Positions 13,379-23,375 of a stretch of DNA of 49,220 nt are shown one piece after another. A model generated the notes under the pieces. That model was not told the DNA's origin, made no database searches, and was given only the letters and a program-made list of their open reading frames with translations. The position numbers and the translations under genes are program-made. The stretch spans positions 1 through 49,220 of the IMG/VR virus record IMGVR_UViG_3300025137_000063; one strand, 5' to 3'. The stretch's first letter is position 1; each line of letters starts with the position of its first letter. The DNA comes from a virus.

Positions 13379-14599
13379 ATGGCAACTGTTATGGGTGGTA
13401 GCGGAATTAATGAAAAATTAAACTTTGGAGGGTCAAGTTTAATTGATAATCCTGGTGACAACAGTGAATCTTTACAAAGTTTAAATAATAATGGAGATGA
13501 TGTACAATTAGAGCCAATAACTGTGAGGGCCGCTAATTACAATTTTACTGAAGCAGCTTATCCAGACGGTATTGGTTCAGATATGGATAAGCAACACTAT
13601 ATTCGTTTTTTTATAAACATGAGAGGTAAAAGTAAATTTTTACAAGGATCAAAGTCTAAGATAAGAGAAGATCTAAAAAGTAGTATAGTGCCTGGTGAAT
13701 TAACACCAAGACAGACTCAACTTGAAGCTGCAAAATCTGAAGAAGCAGGAAAAATAGCAGGAGCAGGTAAAGTGGGTGCCATTACATTTGCTGCTATTGG
13801 TTTAGCAAATAGATCTGGTTTAGGCGCATTGCTAGGAGGTACTGGAGGAGCTGTTGGAGGAGGATTATTAAGTGATCAAGCAACCAAAGAACTTGGTGAC
13901 GTTTTTGATGATATTAAAGAAGACATACCCAGAAGAATATCTGATGTTGTTACATTACATATACAAGATAGACCAGCAGTAAACTATTCTACACAATATA
14001 CAGATGATGCAGTAGGAATTTTAGGAGGTTTATTAGGAACAACAGATGTTTCACAATTAAATAATTTAGAAAGTATTACAGAACTTGCAAAACAAGTTGG
14101 TGCGCCAGCTGCCTTGCAACTACTTAATACAGTTGGAGGTTTAGGTGGATCTTTTGGTGGTACGCTTAATACAAGAAGATTATTAGAAAGTGGTATAAAA
14201 AATACAACAAATCCATTTAGAGAACAATTTTTTGAAAGAGTAGATTTCAGAACATTTAATTTTAGACATACTTTTATGCCAAAAAATCAAAATGAAGTTG
14301 CTAGTGTAAAAAATATAATAGAATTATTTAAGTTTCATATGCATCCAGAATTAGTTGGCGAAAAAAACTTAATGTTTTTATATCCTTCTGAATTTGATAT
14401 TAAGTACTATTACAGAACAAAAGAAAATCCATTTTTTAATAAAATATCAACTTGTGTTTTGGAAGATATGAATGTAGAATATGGAGGTGATATATTTGCT
14501 ACATTTGAAAATGGCGAACCAGTAGAAGTAAATATGACATTAAGATTTAAAGAAATTGAACTTCTTACTAAAGAAAACATTACTTCAAAAGGTTACTAA
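13379..14599 (+). CDS. gp48: gp48-like baseplate tail-tube cap
   Basis: 406 residues (T4 gp48: 364). The C-terminal part carries the tube-like signature RVDFRTFNFRHTFMPKNQNEVASVKNIIELFKFHMHPEL, then FDIKYYYRTKENPFFNKISTCVLEDMNVEYGG and LRFKEIELLTKENI. A glycine/alanine-rich stretch in the middle (about 125-165) could be membrane-like or a flexible insert. With gp54 it caps the hub and nucleates the tail tube. It starts the long rightward structural operon and abuts gene 53 with a 1-base overlap. Confidence 0.85.
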   Translation: MATVMGGSGINEKLNFGGSSLIDNPGDNSESLQSLNNNGDDVQLEPITVRAANYNFTEAAYPDGIGSDMDKQHYIRFFINMRGKSKFLQGSKSKIREDLKSSIVPGELTPRQTQLEAAKSEEAGKIAGAGKVGAITFAAIGLANRSGLGALLGGTGGAVGGGLLSDQATKELGDVFDDIKEDIPRRISDVVTLHIQDRPAVNYSTQYTDDAVGILGGLLGTTDVSQLNNLESITELAKQVGAPAALQLLNTVGGLGGSFGGTLNTRRLLESGIKNTTNPFREQFFERVDFRTFNFRHTFMPKNQNEVASVKNIIELFKFHMHPELVGEKNLMFLYPSEFDIKYYYRTKENPFFNKISTCVLEDMNVEYGGDIFATFENGEPVEVNMTLRFKEIELLTKENITSKGY

Positions 14600-15321
14600 T
14601 GTTTAAATATTTTCAAACTTTACCGTTAACTCTTTATTCGTTAGATGAATTTAAAACAAATAAAATTATACCTAATATTTTTATACGTACAAAGTTTTTA
14701 TCTAATGTAGTTACTAATGGTTCATTATTTGATACCTATTACATAAAGGACGGGGAAACACCAGAATCAACTGCTAATAAATTTTATGGTGATACAGGTT
14801 TACATTGGATAATACTTCAATCAAATGATATACTTGACCCAAGATTTGGATGGCCTCTTGATCAGTTTAATTTAAAAAAGTTTACTGAAGGAAAGTACAC
14901 AAATATTAATGCTCCTCACCACTATGAAAATAGTACTGGCAATATTGTGAGCGCAACAATAGTTTTAAATGCTGACACAATTGATGCAACTAAAAACTTT
15001 GAAGGTGTATCAAATAACACTACTTTAATTAATAACACTAATGTGGGTGTTGGCGTTATAACTTCAAAAGCAGCAAATAATAAGACTTTAACTGTTTTAA
15101 CTAGTGTTGGTAATGGTGGTTTTATTGCAGGAGATCAATTATTATCATCTAATTCATCAGCAAACCCAGTAATAACTTCAATTGATATTTTATCTGGTAT
15201 ATCAGTAACTAATTTAACATTTGAAGATAATGAAAACGAATCGAGAAGATTAATTAAAATTTTAAATAGATCATTAATTCCTGAAGTAGTCAGTGAATTT
15301 GAACAGATAGTAAATAAATGA
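14599..15321 (+). CDS. gp53: gp53-like baseplate wedge protein
   Basis: 240 residues (T4 gp53: 196). The N-terminal LysM-like core reads TYYIKDGETPESTANKFYGDTGLHWIILQSNDILDPRFGWPLD, which matches the gp53 block YYIKGSPRPEELANAIYGNPQLYWVLLMCNDNYDPYYGW in T4. A beta-rich insert at about 110-205 lengthens it relative to T4. Gp53 joins wedges around the hub. It is coupled to 48 (1-base overlap) and to the next gene (4-base overlap). Confidence 0.85.
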   Translation: MFKYFQTLPLTLYSLDEFKTNKIIPNIFIRTKFLSNVVTNGSLFDTYYIKDGETPESTANKFYGDTGLHWIILQSNDILDPRFGWPLDQFNLKKFTEGKYTNINAPHHYENSTGNIVSATIVLNADTIDATKNFEGVSNNTTLINNTNVGVGVITSKAANNKTLTVLTSVGNGGFIAGDQLLSSNSSANPVITSIDILSGISVTNLTFEDNENESRRLIKILNRSLIPEVVSEFEQIVNK

Positions 15322-16679
15322 CACAACAAACAACTGTACCTTTTCAAACTGCTGGTTCTGTTGAATTTAAAGAGCTTGTATTAATTAACAATAGACTCAA
15401 ATGTATTGATGTATTAGACTATATGTCAGAAATTACTATACAAGAAGATATTTTTAGTCCAGTTATGCATGGTAAAATGTTATTTGTGGATAGTAGAAAT
15501 TTAATTAAAGAGTTTGATTTAATTGGTGAAGAATATTTGTATGTAAAAATTAATACACCAACATCAGATTCTTCAATTGAAAAACTTTTTAGAATTTATT
15601 CAATTACAGATAGACAACTAATAAATGATAAAGCTACACAAACATATATAGCCCATTTTGTTTCAGCTGAATCAATTCAAAATACTATTAATCCTTTATT
15701 TAAAACATTTGAGGGAACTGCTAGTGATATAGTTTCAAATATATTTAATGAATTTTTAAAAATAAGTAGAGCACCAGTAAAAAACAATAATAGTTATGAA
15801 TTTGTTGATAATGGATCAGAATTTTTTGTAACTACAACTGAAAATAATATTAAGTTTGTTAGTCCAGGATGGACACCATTTAAATGTATAAATTGGTGTG
15901 CGTCAAAATCTATGCCTAAAGAAGGTAAGGCATGTAATTTTTTATTTTTTGAAACAAACAAAGCATTTATGTTTACTAATTTAGAATTGTTGTTTAATAT
16001 TAATAATAATAATAAAAATTCTAGTATTGGTACTTACAGATATAATATAAACAATTTAGAACAAAATAAAAATAATAATATAAAAGTATTTAATATTAAC
16101 GATCTGGCAATTAAAAAGAATTTTAATCATTTAGACAATTATACTAATGGTTATTTTGCAAATAGATTAATGTCATTAGACATAGTAAATAAAACAGTAA
16201 CAAATACTGATTATATTACTACAGAAAAATATGATGATTATGTGCACACTGAAGGTAATAATACTCTTCCATTTTTTAAACCAAATACAGTATTATCGAC
16301 ATTAAGTGATATTAAATTTAATCCTATTCATCCAGGATTGCATGATATAGAACAAAATGTGAACGAAAGAATGCCTCAAATATATGGTAATAGAAAAACA
16401 AATTTATTAGAATTAGATCAATTAAAGTTAGAAGTATTTGTACCTGGAAGAACAGACATTGAAGTTGGCAGAATGTTAAAATTAATTTATCCTGATGTAT
16501 CACCAAAAGGTATGAATGACATTTCAAGTGAAAATGAAGATATTAGATACACAGGTAACTATTTAATAACAGCTATAAATCATAAAATTAATCAACAAAG
16601 TCACATGATGAGTATGGAAATAGTAAAAGATGGAATGAGATCTACAACTCTTGAAAGAACTGGTAATTCTAATGGATAA
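15318..16679 (+). CDS. gp27-like baseplate hub subunit
   Basis: 453 residues. The N-terminal pattern of short beta strands with MHGKMLFVDSRNLIKEFDLIGEEYLYVKI, the middle GWTPFKCINWCASKS and the C-terminal LEVFVPGRTDIEVGRMLKLIYPD with NYLITAINHKI follow the layout of gp27/VgrG-type hub rings. T4 gp27 (391 aa) forms the trimeric torus that holds gp5. The next gene encodes the gp5-like OB domain and overlaps by 8 bases, as expected for a hub-spike pair. A 40-residue Asn-rich stretch is low-complexity. Confidence 0.7.
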   Translation: MTQQTTVPFQTAGSVEFKELVLINNRLKCIDVLDYMSEITIQEDIFSPVMHGKMLFVDSRNLIKEFDLIGEEYLYVKINTPTSDSSIEKLFRIYSITDRQLINDKATQTYIAHFVSAESIQNTINPLFKTFEGTASDIVSNIFNEFLKISRAPVKNNNSYEFVDNGSEFFVTTTENNIKFVSPGWTPFKCINWCASKSMPKEGKACNFLFFETNKAFMFTNLELLFNINNNNKNSSIGTYRYNINNLEQNKNNNIKVFNINDLAIKKNFNHLDNYTNGYFANRLMSLDIVNKTVTNTDYITTEKYDDYVHTEGNNTLPFFKPNTVLSTLSDIKFNPIHPGLHDIEQNVNERMPQIYGNRKTNLLELDQLKLEVFVPGRTDIEVGRMLKLIYPDVSPKGMNDISSENEDIRYTGNYLITAINHKINQQSHMMSMEIVKDGMRSTTLERTGNSNG

Positions 16680-18249
16680 AATATTTAACAGAGATGGGTT
16701 TCAGTGGTTTATTGGAGTTGTAGAAGATAGAGATGACCCTGAAAAAATAGGTAGATGCAAAGTAAGAATATACGGTCATCACTCAATAAACAAAGATACA
16801 CAACCCACACATGATCTTCCTTGGTCTGTACCAATTCAACCAATTACATCTGCTGCAATAAGTGGTATTGGAAGTTCACCAATTGGTCCGTTGCCTGGAA
16901 CATGGGTAGTAGGATTTTATCTTGATGGTTTAGATATGCAACAACCTGCATTCTTTGGAACTATAGGATCAAGTTCAGCTCCAACTGTGTTTGAAGAAAC
17001 GCCTGTTAAAGCAGCTTTTGTATTAAAAGACAATGACGACACAAAAAAAGATCAATCTGGTCAAACTATTACTAAAGAAAACAAATTGTCAGATGGCACT
17101 AAAGCTATACCAAGTTTAAAAGCTGACTCATTTCCAATTAAAGTTGGGTTCGTACAGAATCCTAATAATCCAGAACCTCCTGAAAAGCCATCTACATTAC
17201 CTCCTGTTATTAAGAAATCATATACTCCTCCTAATGCTAAAGCATCAGGTATAGAATTTTCACTTAATTCATTTGGAGGTACAGGTGCAACATCTGCTGA
17301 TGTAGCAATTACTTCAAATAAAGTCTTTGAGCCTGGAGGAACTGAACCATTAAATGGAACATTTGGTTTTAGATATGGTATATTTAAATTAGCTTCGTTT
17401 ATGCCACAAATTACAGAAGATGGCACTAGAAGGCCTTCTGCAAAAACATCTCCTGTATTTTCATTTATGACATCAGAGTTTGGCCAACCATACAAAGGTT
17501 TGTTTAAAGATGAAATAGGTTCTGATGCGTTTAATGCTACATGGAGAAATAATGGTTTTAAAATTGCTGATAGTGGTCTTAAAAGTGACGCAAAAGACAG
17601 ATTAAAATTTGCTAAGTCTCAATTTGCTTACATAAGGAAAACTTATACGAGTGCAGTAAGAGCTCAGGTCGTAAGAATGGGTGGTCCTATTATTAATAAA
17701 CAATTTGGTGGGAAAGGCAAAGAAGGTGGTTTTGCATCAATGCATTTGTTCAGTTTAATGTTAAATAATGCATTAGATTTAGGTATTGTTGGATCAGCTG
17801 AAGTTATAGTTAAAGCATGTGAAGGAAAATCTAATTTATCTAAAGCAGATATAGTTGAATTAGTTACTGAATATATTATACAAAATTCAGATGAAATTTT
17901 AAGCAAACTTCCGCAAGAGGAAAAAGATACAATTAAAGTAGATCAATTAAATCAAAGAGAAGAACTTAAAAAAGTTGAAATACCACCAGCCACTCCAACT
18001 TCACCATTTGGAGACTTTGGTTCTGGTTCTCAATTTGGAGTTGATATGTCAGGTACACCAGATGAAAAATTAGTATACGAAGGAAATGACCCAATTGTAT
18101 ATGACAGAATAAATAGTGAAAGAATAAGAAGAGGGTTGCCTGCATTTACAAGACCAAGACCTACTGGTGAAGGTAATAAAGAAGTAAGAACTGATTATAA
18201 CGAGAGTGTTTCAGGTGGCTTTGGACAAGGCGTAGTTAGTAGAAAATAA
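16672..18249 (+). CDS. gp5: gp5 N-terminal (OB-fold) spike/hub protein, without lysozyme or beta-helix
   Basis: 525 residues from ATG 16672 (MDKIFNRDG), which overlaps the previous stop; the in-frame ATG at 16651 would add seven residues unlike gp5. Residues 1-105 match the T4 gp5 OB domain: FQWFIGVVEDRDDPEKIGRCKVRIYG, then LPWSVPIQPITSAAISGIGSSPIGPLPGT. No lysozyme motif follows. Instead there are proline-rich linkers, a globular region (about 265-420) and a Ser/Gly-rich C-terminus. The beta-helix of gp5 is encoded by the next gene. In T4, gp5 is cut between lysozyme and beta-helix; here the halves appear as separate genes. Confidence 0.8.
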   Translation: MDKIFNRDGFQWFIGVVEDRDDPEKIGRCKVRIYGHHSINKDTQPTHDLPWSVPIQPITSAAISGIGSSPIGPLPGTWVVGFYLDGLDMQQPAFFGTIGSSSAPTVFEETPVKAAFVLKDNDDTKKDQSGQTITKENKLSDGTKAIPSLKADSFPIKVGFVQNPNNPEPPEKPSTLPPVIKKSYTPPNAKASGIEFSLNSFGGTGATSADVAITSNKVFEPGGTEPLNGTFGFRYGIFKLASFMPQITEDGTRRPSAKTSPVFSFMTSEFGQPYKGLFKDEIGSDAFNATWRNNGFKIADSGLKSDAKDRLKFAKSQFAYIRKTYTSAVRAQVVRMGGPIINKQFGGKGKEGGFASMHLFSLMLNNALDLGIVGSAEVIVKACEGKSNLSKADIVELVTEYIIQNSDEILSKLPQEEKDTIKVDQLNQREELKKVEIPPATPTSPFGDFGSGSQFGVDMSGTPDEKLVYEGNDPIVYDRINSERIRRGLPAFTRPRPTGEGNKEVRTDYNESVSGGFGQGVVSRK

Positions 18250-18261
18250 TAAAGGAATTAA

Positions 18262-20838
18262 ATGTCAAGTGTATTTGAAGACCTGGCTGCAGAGAATCAA
18301 ACATCATCAACACAGCCCACATCATCATTCAAAGTAAATCAACTAAAAGATCAAATAGTTGCTAAGGCTCAGGGTTTACCTGAATATACTAATTTGCCAC
18401 CTCAAGCTAGAGGAATATTAAATGAAGCATTGGCTGGTAGTGCAACTAAATTAGGAGGTAATTTTGTAAATGATTTAGATGTAACTGCTGCGGGTGTTTT
18501 GAATAAAGTGCCTCTTGATGTTATTGGTATTAATAATCCAATGGATTTAATTAATGGAAATTTAGATCCAAATGGTTTAAAAAATTTATTAAATGCAGAT
18601 TTAGATATTGGATCTTTAGCAGGAAAGTTTAAAGGCGTTTTAACTAATGAAGTAATAAATGAGTTTAATAACAAACTGCCTCCTATTTTGAGAGGTAGAA
18701 TAGATATTAATCAACTTGCCAATGCACTGACAGGAGGTATATCTGCTGGTGTTGATTTAGGTTTAGATAAAAACTTAGGACAATTTTCTGTTAATACTTT
18801 GGCAGGGAAAATACCTGATTTACCTACTGTACCAAGATTAGGAAATTTGCCAAGCGGTTTTCCAAGTCTACCAGCCTTTGATCTTGCTGCTTTGAAATCA
18901 AAAGTTGATGCACTTAAAGATAGACCTTCACTTGCTTCAATCGGCAAAGATTTTGATTCATCTATAAAAAATGCTGCCTTCGCAAGATCTCAAAAATTTG
19001 ATTTTAAAAATATTGAAAATAAAGTCAAAGCAAGAACTAAAACTGAAGGATTTATTGATCCTACAGCCACATTACCAAATAAAGAATATCAAGGAAGGTC
19101 TGAAACAAATAAATTAGCAACTAATGATGTGGCAGACACCATTGTACAAATAAAAGATAGCGAAAGATACATAGGTAATAAACTTCCTGATGGAGATTTT
19201 TTTGATCAACCCGAAATACCTTATAATGCAGAATATCCATATAATAGAGTAATTCAATCTGAATCTGGACATATTATTGAAATTGATGATACACCAGAAA
19301 GCGAAAGAATACACATATATCATAAAAATGGTACTTTTATTGAATTGGATCAGTCTGGGTCGGTTGTATCAAAAACAAAAGGTAGTCAATATAGATTTGT
19401 AGACAAGAATGATCATTTATCTGTAGGTGGACAAGCTAGGATATCAATTAGTGGCGAAATGAAAGTATATTGTGCTTCTAATGTAACTATGGAAGTTGAT
19501 GGAGATGTAAATTTAAAATGTTTTAATGATATTACTGCTCAAGCAGCTGGTAAAATAGATTTAGCTGCCAGAGAAGAAATAAACCTTCACAGTGCAAATA
19601 TTAATATTGAAGCTGAAGATTATATCAATCAAAAAGCTGGTGGAAATATTTACATAGGTGCAGTAAATAGTATTAATAATGATTGCACAAATGGTAATAT
19701 ATTTGTATCAGCAAAAGATAGTATAACAAATAAATGTAATAGTTCAATGTTTTTGCATACATTAAAAGATATGCATATTAATGCAGATGAAAATTTTAAT
19801 TTATTAGCATCTAACGATATGAGTGTTATAGCAACAAATAATTTAATGTCTTCTGCAACAATTATTAATAATTCATCAACTGATATGTTTAATGATGCAA
19901 TAACTATAAAAAATGAAGCTACTAACATTAATTCCAATGCTAAAACTGTTATGAATTTGTATGTTCAAAGTGGATCTTTAAATGCTAAAGCAAGTTCAAT
20001 TCAACTTAATAATCCATCCCCTGTAATTCCAACTGGTTTTGTTTCACCACAAATTAACATAGCTTCTGTTGGAAGATATGCCAATGTAGTTAATAAAGCA
20101 AATATAGGATTACTTAGTGACAGAAAGAGTGTTATAGTATCAGAAATTTTTAACCCAGTTTATACAAATTACAAAGATAAAATTGGTTATGATACTGAAG
20201 ATTCTGAAGAAGATAAAGATAGTGAAACATTTTTAAATAAAAATAAATTAGCTGGTTTATCTGATGGAAGTGAAGATGAAGAACCAACTGCTTTTGAATC
20301 TGAGAGTCCTTCATCCAATAACAATGATATTATATCACCAAATGAAGATTTAAAGTTAGAAACATATTTACCTGATAATATAAAAATATCTGATCAATAT
20401 ACATTAGGTCAATTATCTTCAAGGGCTATAGTTACTAAAAATAAATTAAAATCTCAAGTAAATTTAAAGTATGGTGAAATAGCTTTTAATTTATCAGCTG
20501 TGGCTTTGAATGTGTGTGATATTGTGTTAGAATTATTTCCAAATGCTATGGTCACCTCTGCATTTAGACATCCAAGTAATAATAATTTTACTTCAGATCA
20601 CTTAAAAGGTAAAGCTGTAGATTTTCAATTTAGAAATGTTGACAAAAAAGATTATTTTGATATAGCTATAAAACTATCAGAAAATTTAAATTATGATAAG
20701 TTATTATTAGAATACAAAGATACAGGAACAAAACTTCCTTGGATACATGTTTCATTTGATATAGAAAAACAAAGAAAAATTCTTTTAACATATAATAACC
20801 ATAAAAGATTCTCAGATGGTTTATCTAAGCTAGCATAA
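18262..20838 (+). CDS. Spike protein with gp5C beta-helix and C-terminal M15-type peptidase domain
   Basis: 858 residues. The first ~300 are helical/Gly-Leu-rich and unrecognised. Then come YPYNRVIQSESGHIIEIDDTPESERIHIYHKNGT and YRFVDKNDHLSVGGQARISISG, nearly the same layout as the T4 gp5 segment leading into the triple beta-helix. Repeats of the VxGDVxLKCxxDI type follow to about residue 600. After an acidic linker, residues ~720-858 hold an M15-like zinc site: SDHLKGKAVD (H780, D787), E817 and WIHV (H829). It thus replaces the T4 tail lysozyme by a putative peptidase. It lies 12 bases after the OB-domain gene. Confidence 0.8.
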   Translation: MSSVFEDLAAENQTSSTQPTSSFKVNQLKDQIVAKAQGLPEYTNLPPQARGILNEALAGSATKLGGNFVNDLDVTAAGVLNKVPLDVIGINNPMDLINGNLDPNGLKNLLNADLDIGSLAGKFKGVLTNEVINEFNNKLPPILRGRIDINQLANALTGGISAGVDLGLDKNLGQFSVNTLAGKIPDLPTVPRLGNLPSGFPSLPAFDLAALKSKVDALKDRPSLASIGKDFDSSIKNAAFARSQKFDFKNIENKVKARTKTEGFIDPTATLPNKEYQGRSETNKLATNDVADTIVQIKDSERYIGNKLPDGDFFDQPEIPYNAEYPYNRVIQSESGHIIEIDDTPESERIHIYHKNGTFIELDQSGSVVSKTKGSQYRFVDKNDHLSVGGQARISISGEMKVYCASNVTMEVDGDVNLKCFNDITAQAAGKIDLAAREEINLHSANINIEAEDYINQKAGGNIYIGAVNSINNDCTNGNIFVSAKDSITNKCNSSMFLHTLKDMHINADENFNLLASNDMSVIATNNLMSSATIINNSSTDMFNDAITIKNEATNINSNAKTVMNLYVQSGSLNAKASSIQLNNPSPVIPTGFVSPQINIASVGRYANVVNKANIGLLSDRKSVIVSEIFNPVYTNYKDKIGYDTEDSEEDKDSETFLNKNKLAGLSDGSEDEEPTAFESESPSSNNNDIISPNEDLKLETYLPDNIKISDQYTLGQLSSRAIVTKNKLKSQVNLKYGEIAFNLSAVALNVCDIVLELFPNAMVTSAFRHPSNNNFTSDHLKGKAVDFQFRNVDKKDYFDIAIKLSENLNYDKLLLEYKDTGTKLPWIHVSFDIEKQRKILLTYNNHKRFSDGLSKLA

Positions 20839-21101
20839 TGCCAGGTATATCAAGAGTTGGAACAGATACAGCTGGAGGAACAATAACTGGTCCTGGTTCA
20901 TCAACTGTGTTTGTAAATGGAGATAAAGCGTCATTAATTGGTGATGCAGTAGCTAGTCATGGCATTGGTCCTCATGGATCTGCAACAATGGCAGAAGGAT
21001 CAACTAATGTATTTGCAAGTGGAACTGGTGTAGTTAGAGCGGGAGATGCTGCAACTTGTGGACATACTGCCACTGGTTCTTCAGATACCTTTGCAAATTG
21101 A
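20838..21101 (+). CDS. PAAR-repeat spike tip protein (gp5.4-like)
   Basis: 87 residues, Gly/Ala/Thr-rich, with the PAAR pattern. Candidate metal ligands H41 and H46 (HGIGPHGS), C74 and H76 (TCGH) could bind the single metal at the tip. PAAR proteins sharpen the end of the gp5-type spike and pierce the host envelope. It overlaps the spike gene by 1 base and precedes gene 25, consistent with a central spike operon. Confidence 0.9.
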   Translation: MPGISRVGTDTAGGTITGPGSSTVFVNGDKASLIGDAVASHGIGPHGSATMAEGSTNVFASGTGVVRAGDAATCGHTATGSSDTFAN

Positions 21102-21113
21102 CATAAATAAACC

Positions 21114-21515
21114 ATGGCTATAATTAACAGAAAAGTAAGAAAATTTAGTGATATAAATTTTGACTTTACACTTAACACTTCAACAAAAGATCTTAACAAA
21201 GTATCTGATGAAGCAGCTATTAAGCAATCTATACAGTCTTTAATTCGTACAATACATTATGAAAGAAAATTTCATCCTGAAATAGGATGTCAAATAACGT
21301 CATTATTATTTGATAATTTTGAGCCAAAAATTATTGGTATTATGAGACAAACTATACAAAATGTTATTAGTCAATTTGAACCTAGAGCTAGATTACTTAA
21401 TGTGGATATACATGATATTTCTGATAGAAACGAATTAGATGTGGAAGTTAAATTTATGATTACAAATGTTAACCTACCAGTTACTGTAACAACAACATTA
21501 CAAAGAGCTAGATAA
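21114..21515 (+). CDS. gp25: gp25-like baseplate wedge protein
   Basis: 133 residues (T4 gp25: 132). SIQSLIRTIHYERKFHPEIGCQITSLLFDNF and QFEPRARLLNVDI include the conserved E-P-R core of gp25/TssE proteins, which link wedges and start the sheath. The spacing to gene 6 is zero (stop TAA followed directly by ATG). An upstream CATAAATA lies only 4 bases before the ATG. Confidence 0.93.
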   Translation: MAIINRKVRKFSDINFDFTLNTSTKDLNKVSDEAAIKQSIQSLIRTIHYERKFHPEIGCQITSLLFDNFEPKIIGIMRQTIQNVISQFEPRARLLNVDIHDISDRNELDVEVKFMITNVNLPVTVTTTLQRAR

Positions 21516-23375
21516 ATGGCACAGTTAAAAAATTTAGATGTATCAGAGTTAGATTTTGATGATATAAAAACCAATTTAATTGCTTTTTTAAAAGATCAAA
21601 ATGAATTTTCTGATTATAATTTCGAAGGTTCTGCTTTAAGTATATTAATTGATATACTTGCTTATAATACACATTACAATGCCTTTATGGGCAATGCAAT
21701 GGCAAATGAAATGTTTTTAGATTCTGCTGTAAAAAAGTCTTCTGCTATTTCAATTGCAAAACATTTAGGTTTTACACCCACATCAGCAAGAAGTGTCAGA
21801 GCTTCAGTTAATTTAGTGGTTAATAGTCCTACAGGATCACCAAGTACTTTAACTTTGCCTGATAGAACAGTTTTTTCAACAACTATTAATAATAATACAA
21901 CAACATTCTTTAATTTAGGAGATGTAACCATAACTCCTACAGCTGGCATATATTCATTTCTAAATTTAGAGTTAGTTGAGGGGGTAACAAAAAGTTTAAA
22001 TTTTGTTTCAGCTATTCCAGGTCCAGATGAAAAGTTTGAAATACCTGATGGCGATATAGATACTTCGACATTATTAGTACAAGTTCAAGAATCAAATAGT
22101 GATACAACTACTACAACTTATAATTTAACAATTGATACCTCAAATGTCACTTCAACTTCTGAAGTCTTTTTTCTTGAGATGAATCCAAGTGAAAAATATG
22201 AAATATTTTTTGGTGATAACATTTTAGGTAAAAAATTGACTTCTGGTAATCTTATAAAAATTAAATATTTAAAATCTTTAGGATCTGCTGTTAATACTGC
22301 TGATGCTTCTTTTGGTTTAGTTAATTTTACAGCTGGAAAAATTGGTGGAGGTACTTCTGCTGTAACAACTTTTTCTAATCCTACAGGTGGAAAAGATGCA
22401 GACAATATTATTGATATAAAATTTAAAGCACCAAGAGTCAATGCTGCTAGAAATAGGGCTGTTACTGCTGCTGACTATAAATCATTAATTGAGCAAAATT
22501 TTACTGATGCTGAATCAGTGGTTGTGTTTGGTGGTGAAGATAATGTTCCACCTAAATTTGGAAAAGTTATTATATCTTTAAAACCTTTTGATGGTTTTAG
22601 TATTTCACAATCAACAAAAGATTCAATTATAAGTTCAGTACTAAACACTAAAAAAGTGATGGCTATACAACCTGAATTTATAGACCCAGAATTTTTTCAT
22701 GTGAATTTAGTAGTTAATGTTGAGTATGATAATACAGCTACAACTTCATCTCCTGCTACAATATCTACATTAGTAACACAAACTGTTGATGATTATTTTA
22801 CATCTGACTTACAAAATTTTAATAAAGATTTTCAAAAATCCTTATTAATAAAAAATATAATGGAAGCAGACACATCAATAAGAACAGTAATTATATTAGT
22901 CAGTCTTCAAAAAAGAACAACTATTTCTTTAAATACAGTTAATACATTTACACAAGATGATAGTTTTAAATTTGATAGCTCAATTCAACCTGGTACTGTT
23001 TTATCAAGTAGATTTTTTGCAGAAATACAAAACACCACAACGCTAGTTAACATTACTGATGTGCCAGATTCATCGCCCGCAAGTGATATAGGTACAGGTA
23101 CATTGGTATTAAGAGATTCACAAAATAATAATATTTTAAATAACAATAAAGGCAATGTAAATTATTCTACTGGCGAAGTAGTTATAACAGATATTTCACC
23201 TACTGCTTTGCCTAATAATGTAACAGATTTTAGAATGACAGTTGCTATTCAAGAAGCGGATCAAAATATAAAGGCTGAAAGAAATCAAATATTAGTTAGA
23301 GATAAAACATTAGAAAATTCTTCTGCTGGTTTGAAAGCAGGATTAACAGTTAATGTAACTACATTGGTGCAATAA
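21516..23375 (+). CDS. gp6: gp6-like baseplate wedge protein
   Basis: 619 residues (T4 gp6: 660). LDFDDIKTNLIAFLKDQNEFSDYNFEGSALSILIDILAYNTHYNAFMGNAMANEMFLDSA is the typical gp6 N-terminus (gpJ-like superfamily). A second block, RNRAVTAADYKSLIEQNF with DAESVVVFGGEDN, is the conserved J-family core. It forms the wedge dimers that make the inner baseplate ring. It sits directly between genes 25 and the gene-7-position protein. Confidence 0.92.
   Translation: MAQLKNLDVSELDFDDIKTNLIAFLKDQNEFSDYNFEGSALSILIDILAYNTHYNAFMGNAMANEMFLDSAVKKSSAISIAKHLGFTPTSARSVRASVNLVVNSPTGSPSTLTLPDRTVFSTTINNNTTTFFNLGDVTITPTAGIYSFLNLELVEGVTKSLNFVSAIPGPDEKFEIPDGDIDTSTLLVQVQESNSDTTTTTYNLTIDTSNVTSTSEVFFLEMNPSEKYEIFFGDNILGKKLTSGNLIKIKYLKSLGSAVNTADASFGLVNFTAGKIGGGTSAVTTFSNPTGGKDADNIIDIKFKAPRVNAARNRAVTAADYKSLIEQNFTDAESVVVFGGEDNVPPKFGKVIISLKPFDGFSISQSTKDSIISSVLNTKKVMAIQPEFIDPEFFHVNLVVNVEYDNTATTSSPATISTLVTQTVDDYFTSDLQNFNKDFQKSLLIKNIMEADTSIRTVIILVSLQKRTTISLNTVNTFTQDDSFKFDSSIQPGTVLSSRFFAEIQNTTTLVNITDVPDSSPASDIGTGTLVLRDSQNNNILNNNKGNVNYSTGEVVITDISPTALPNNVTDFRMTVAIQEADQNIKAERNQILVRDKTLENSSAGLKAGLTVNVTTLVQ

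Noticed and set aside
16651-16671. Earlier start for the gp5 OB protein
   Set aside because: The extra seven residues lie inside the gp27-like gene and do not resemble the gp5 N-terminus; ATG 16672 fits better.
21102-21109. CATAAATA late promoter before gene 25
   Set aside because: It ends only 4 bases before the ATG, so a transcript would start at or inside the start codon; probably a chance match.
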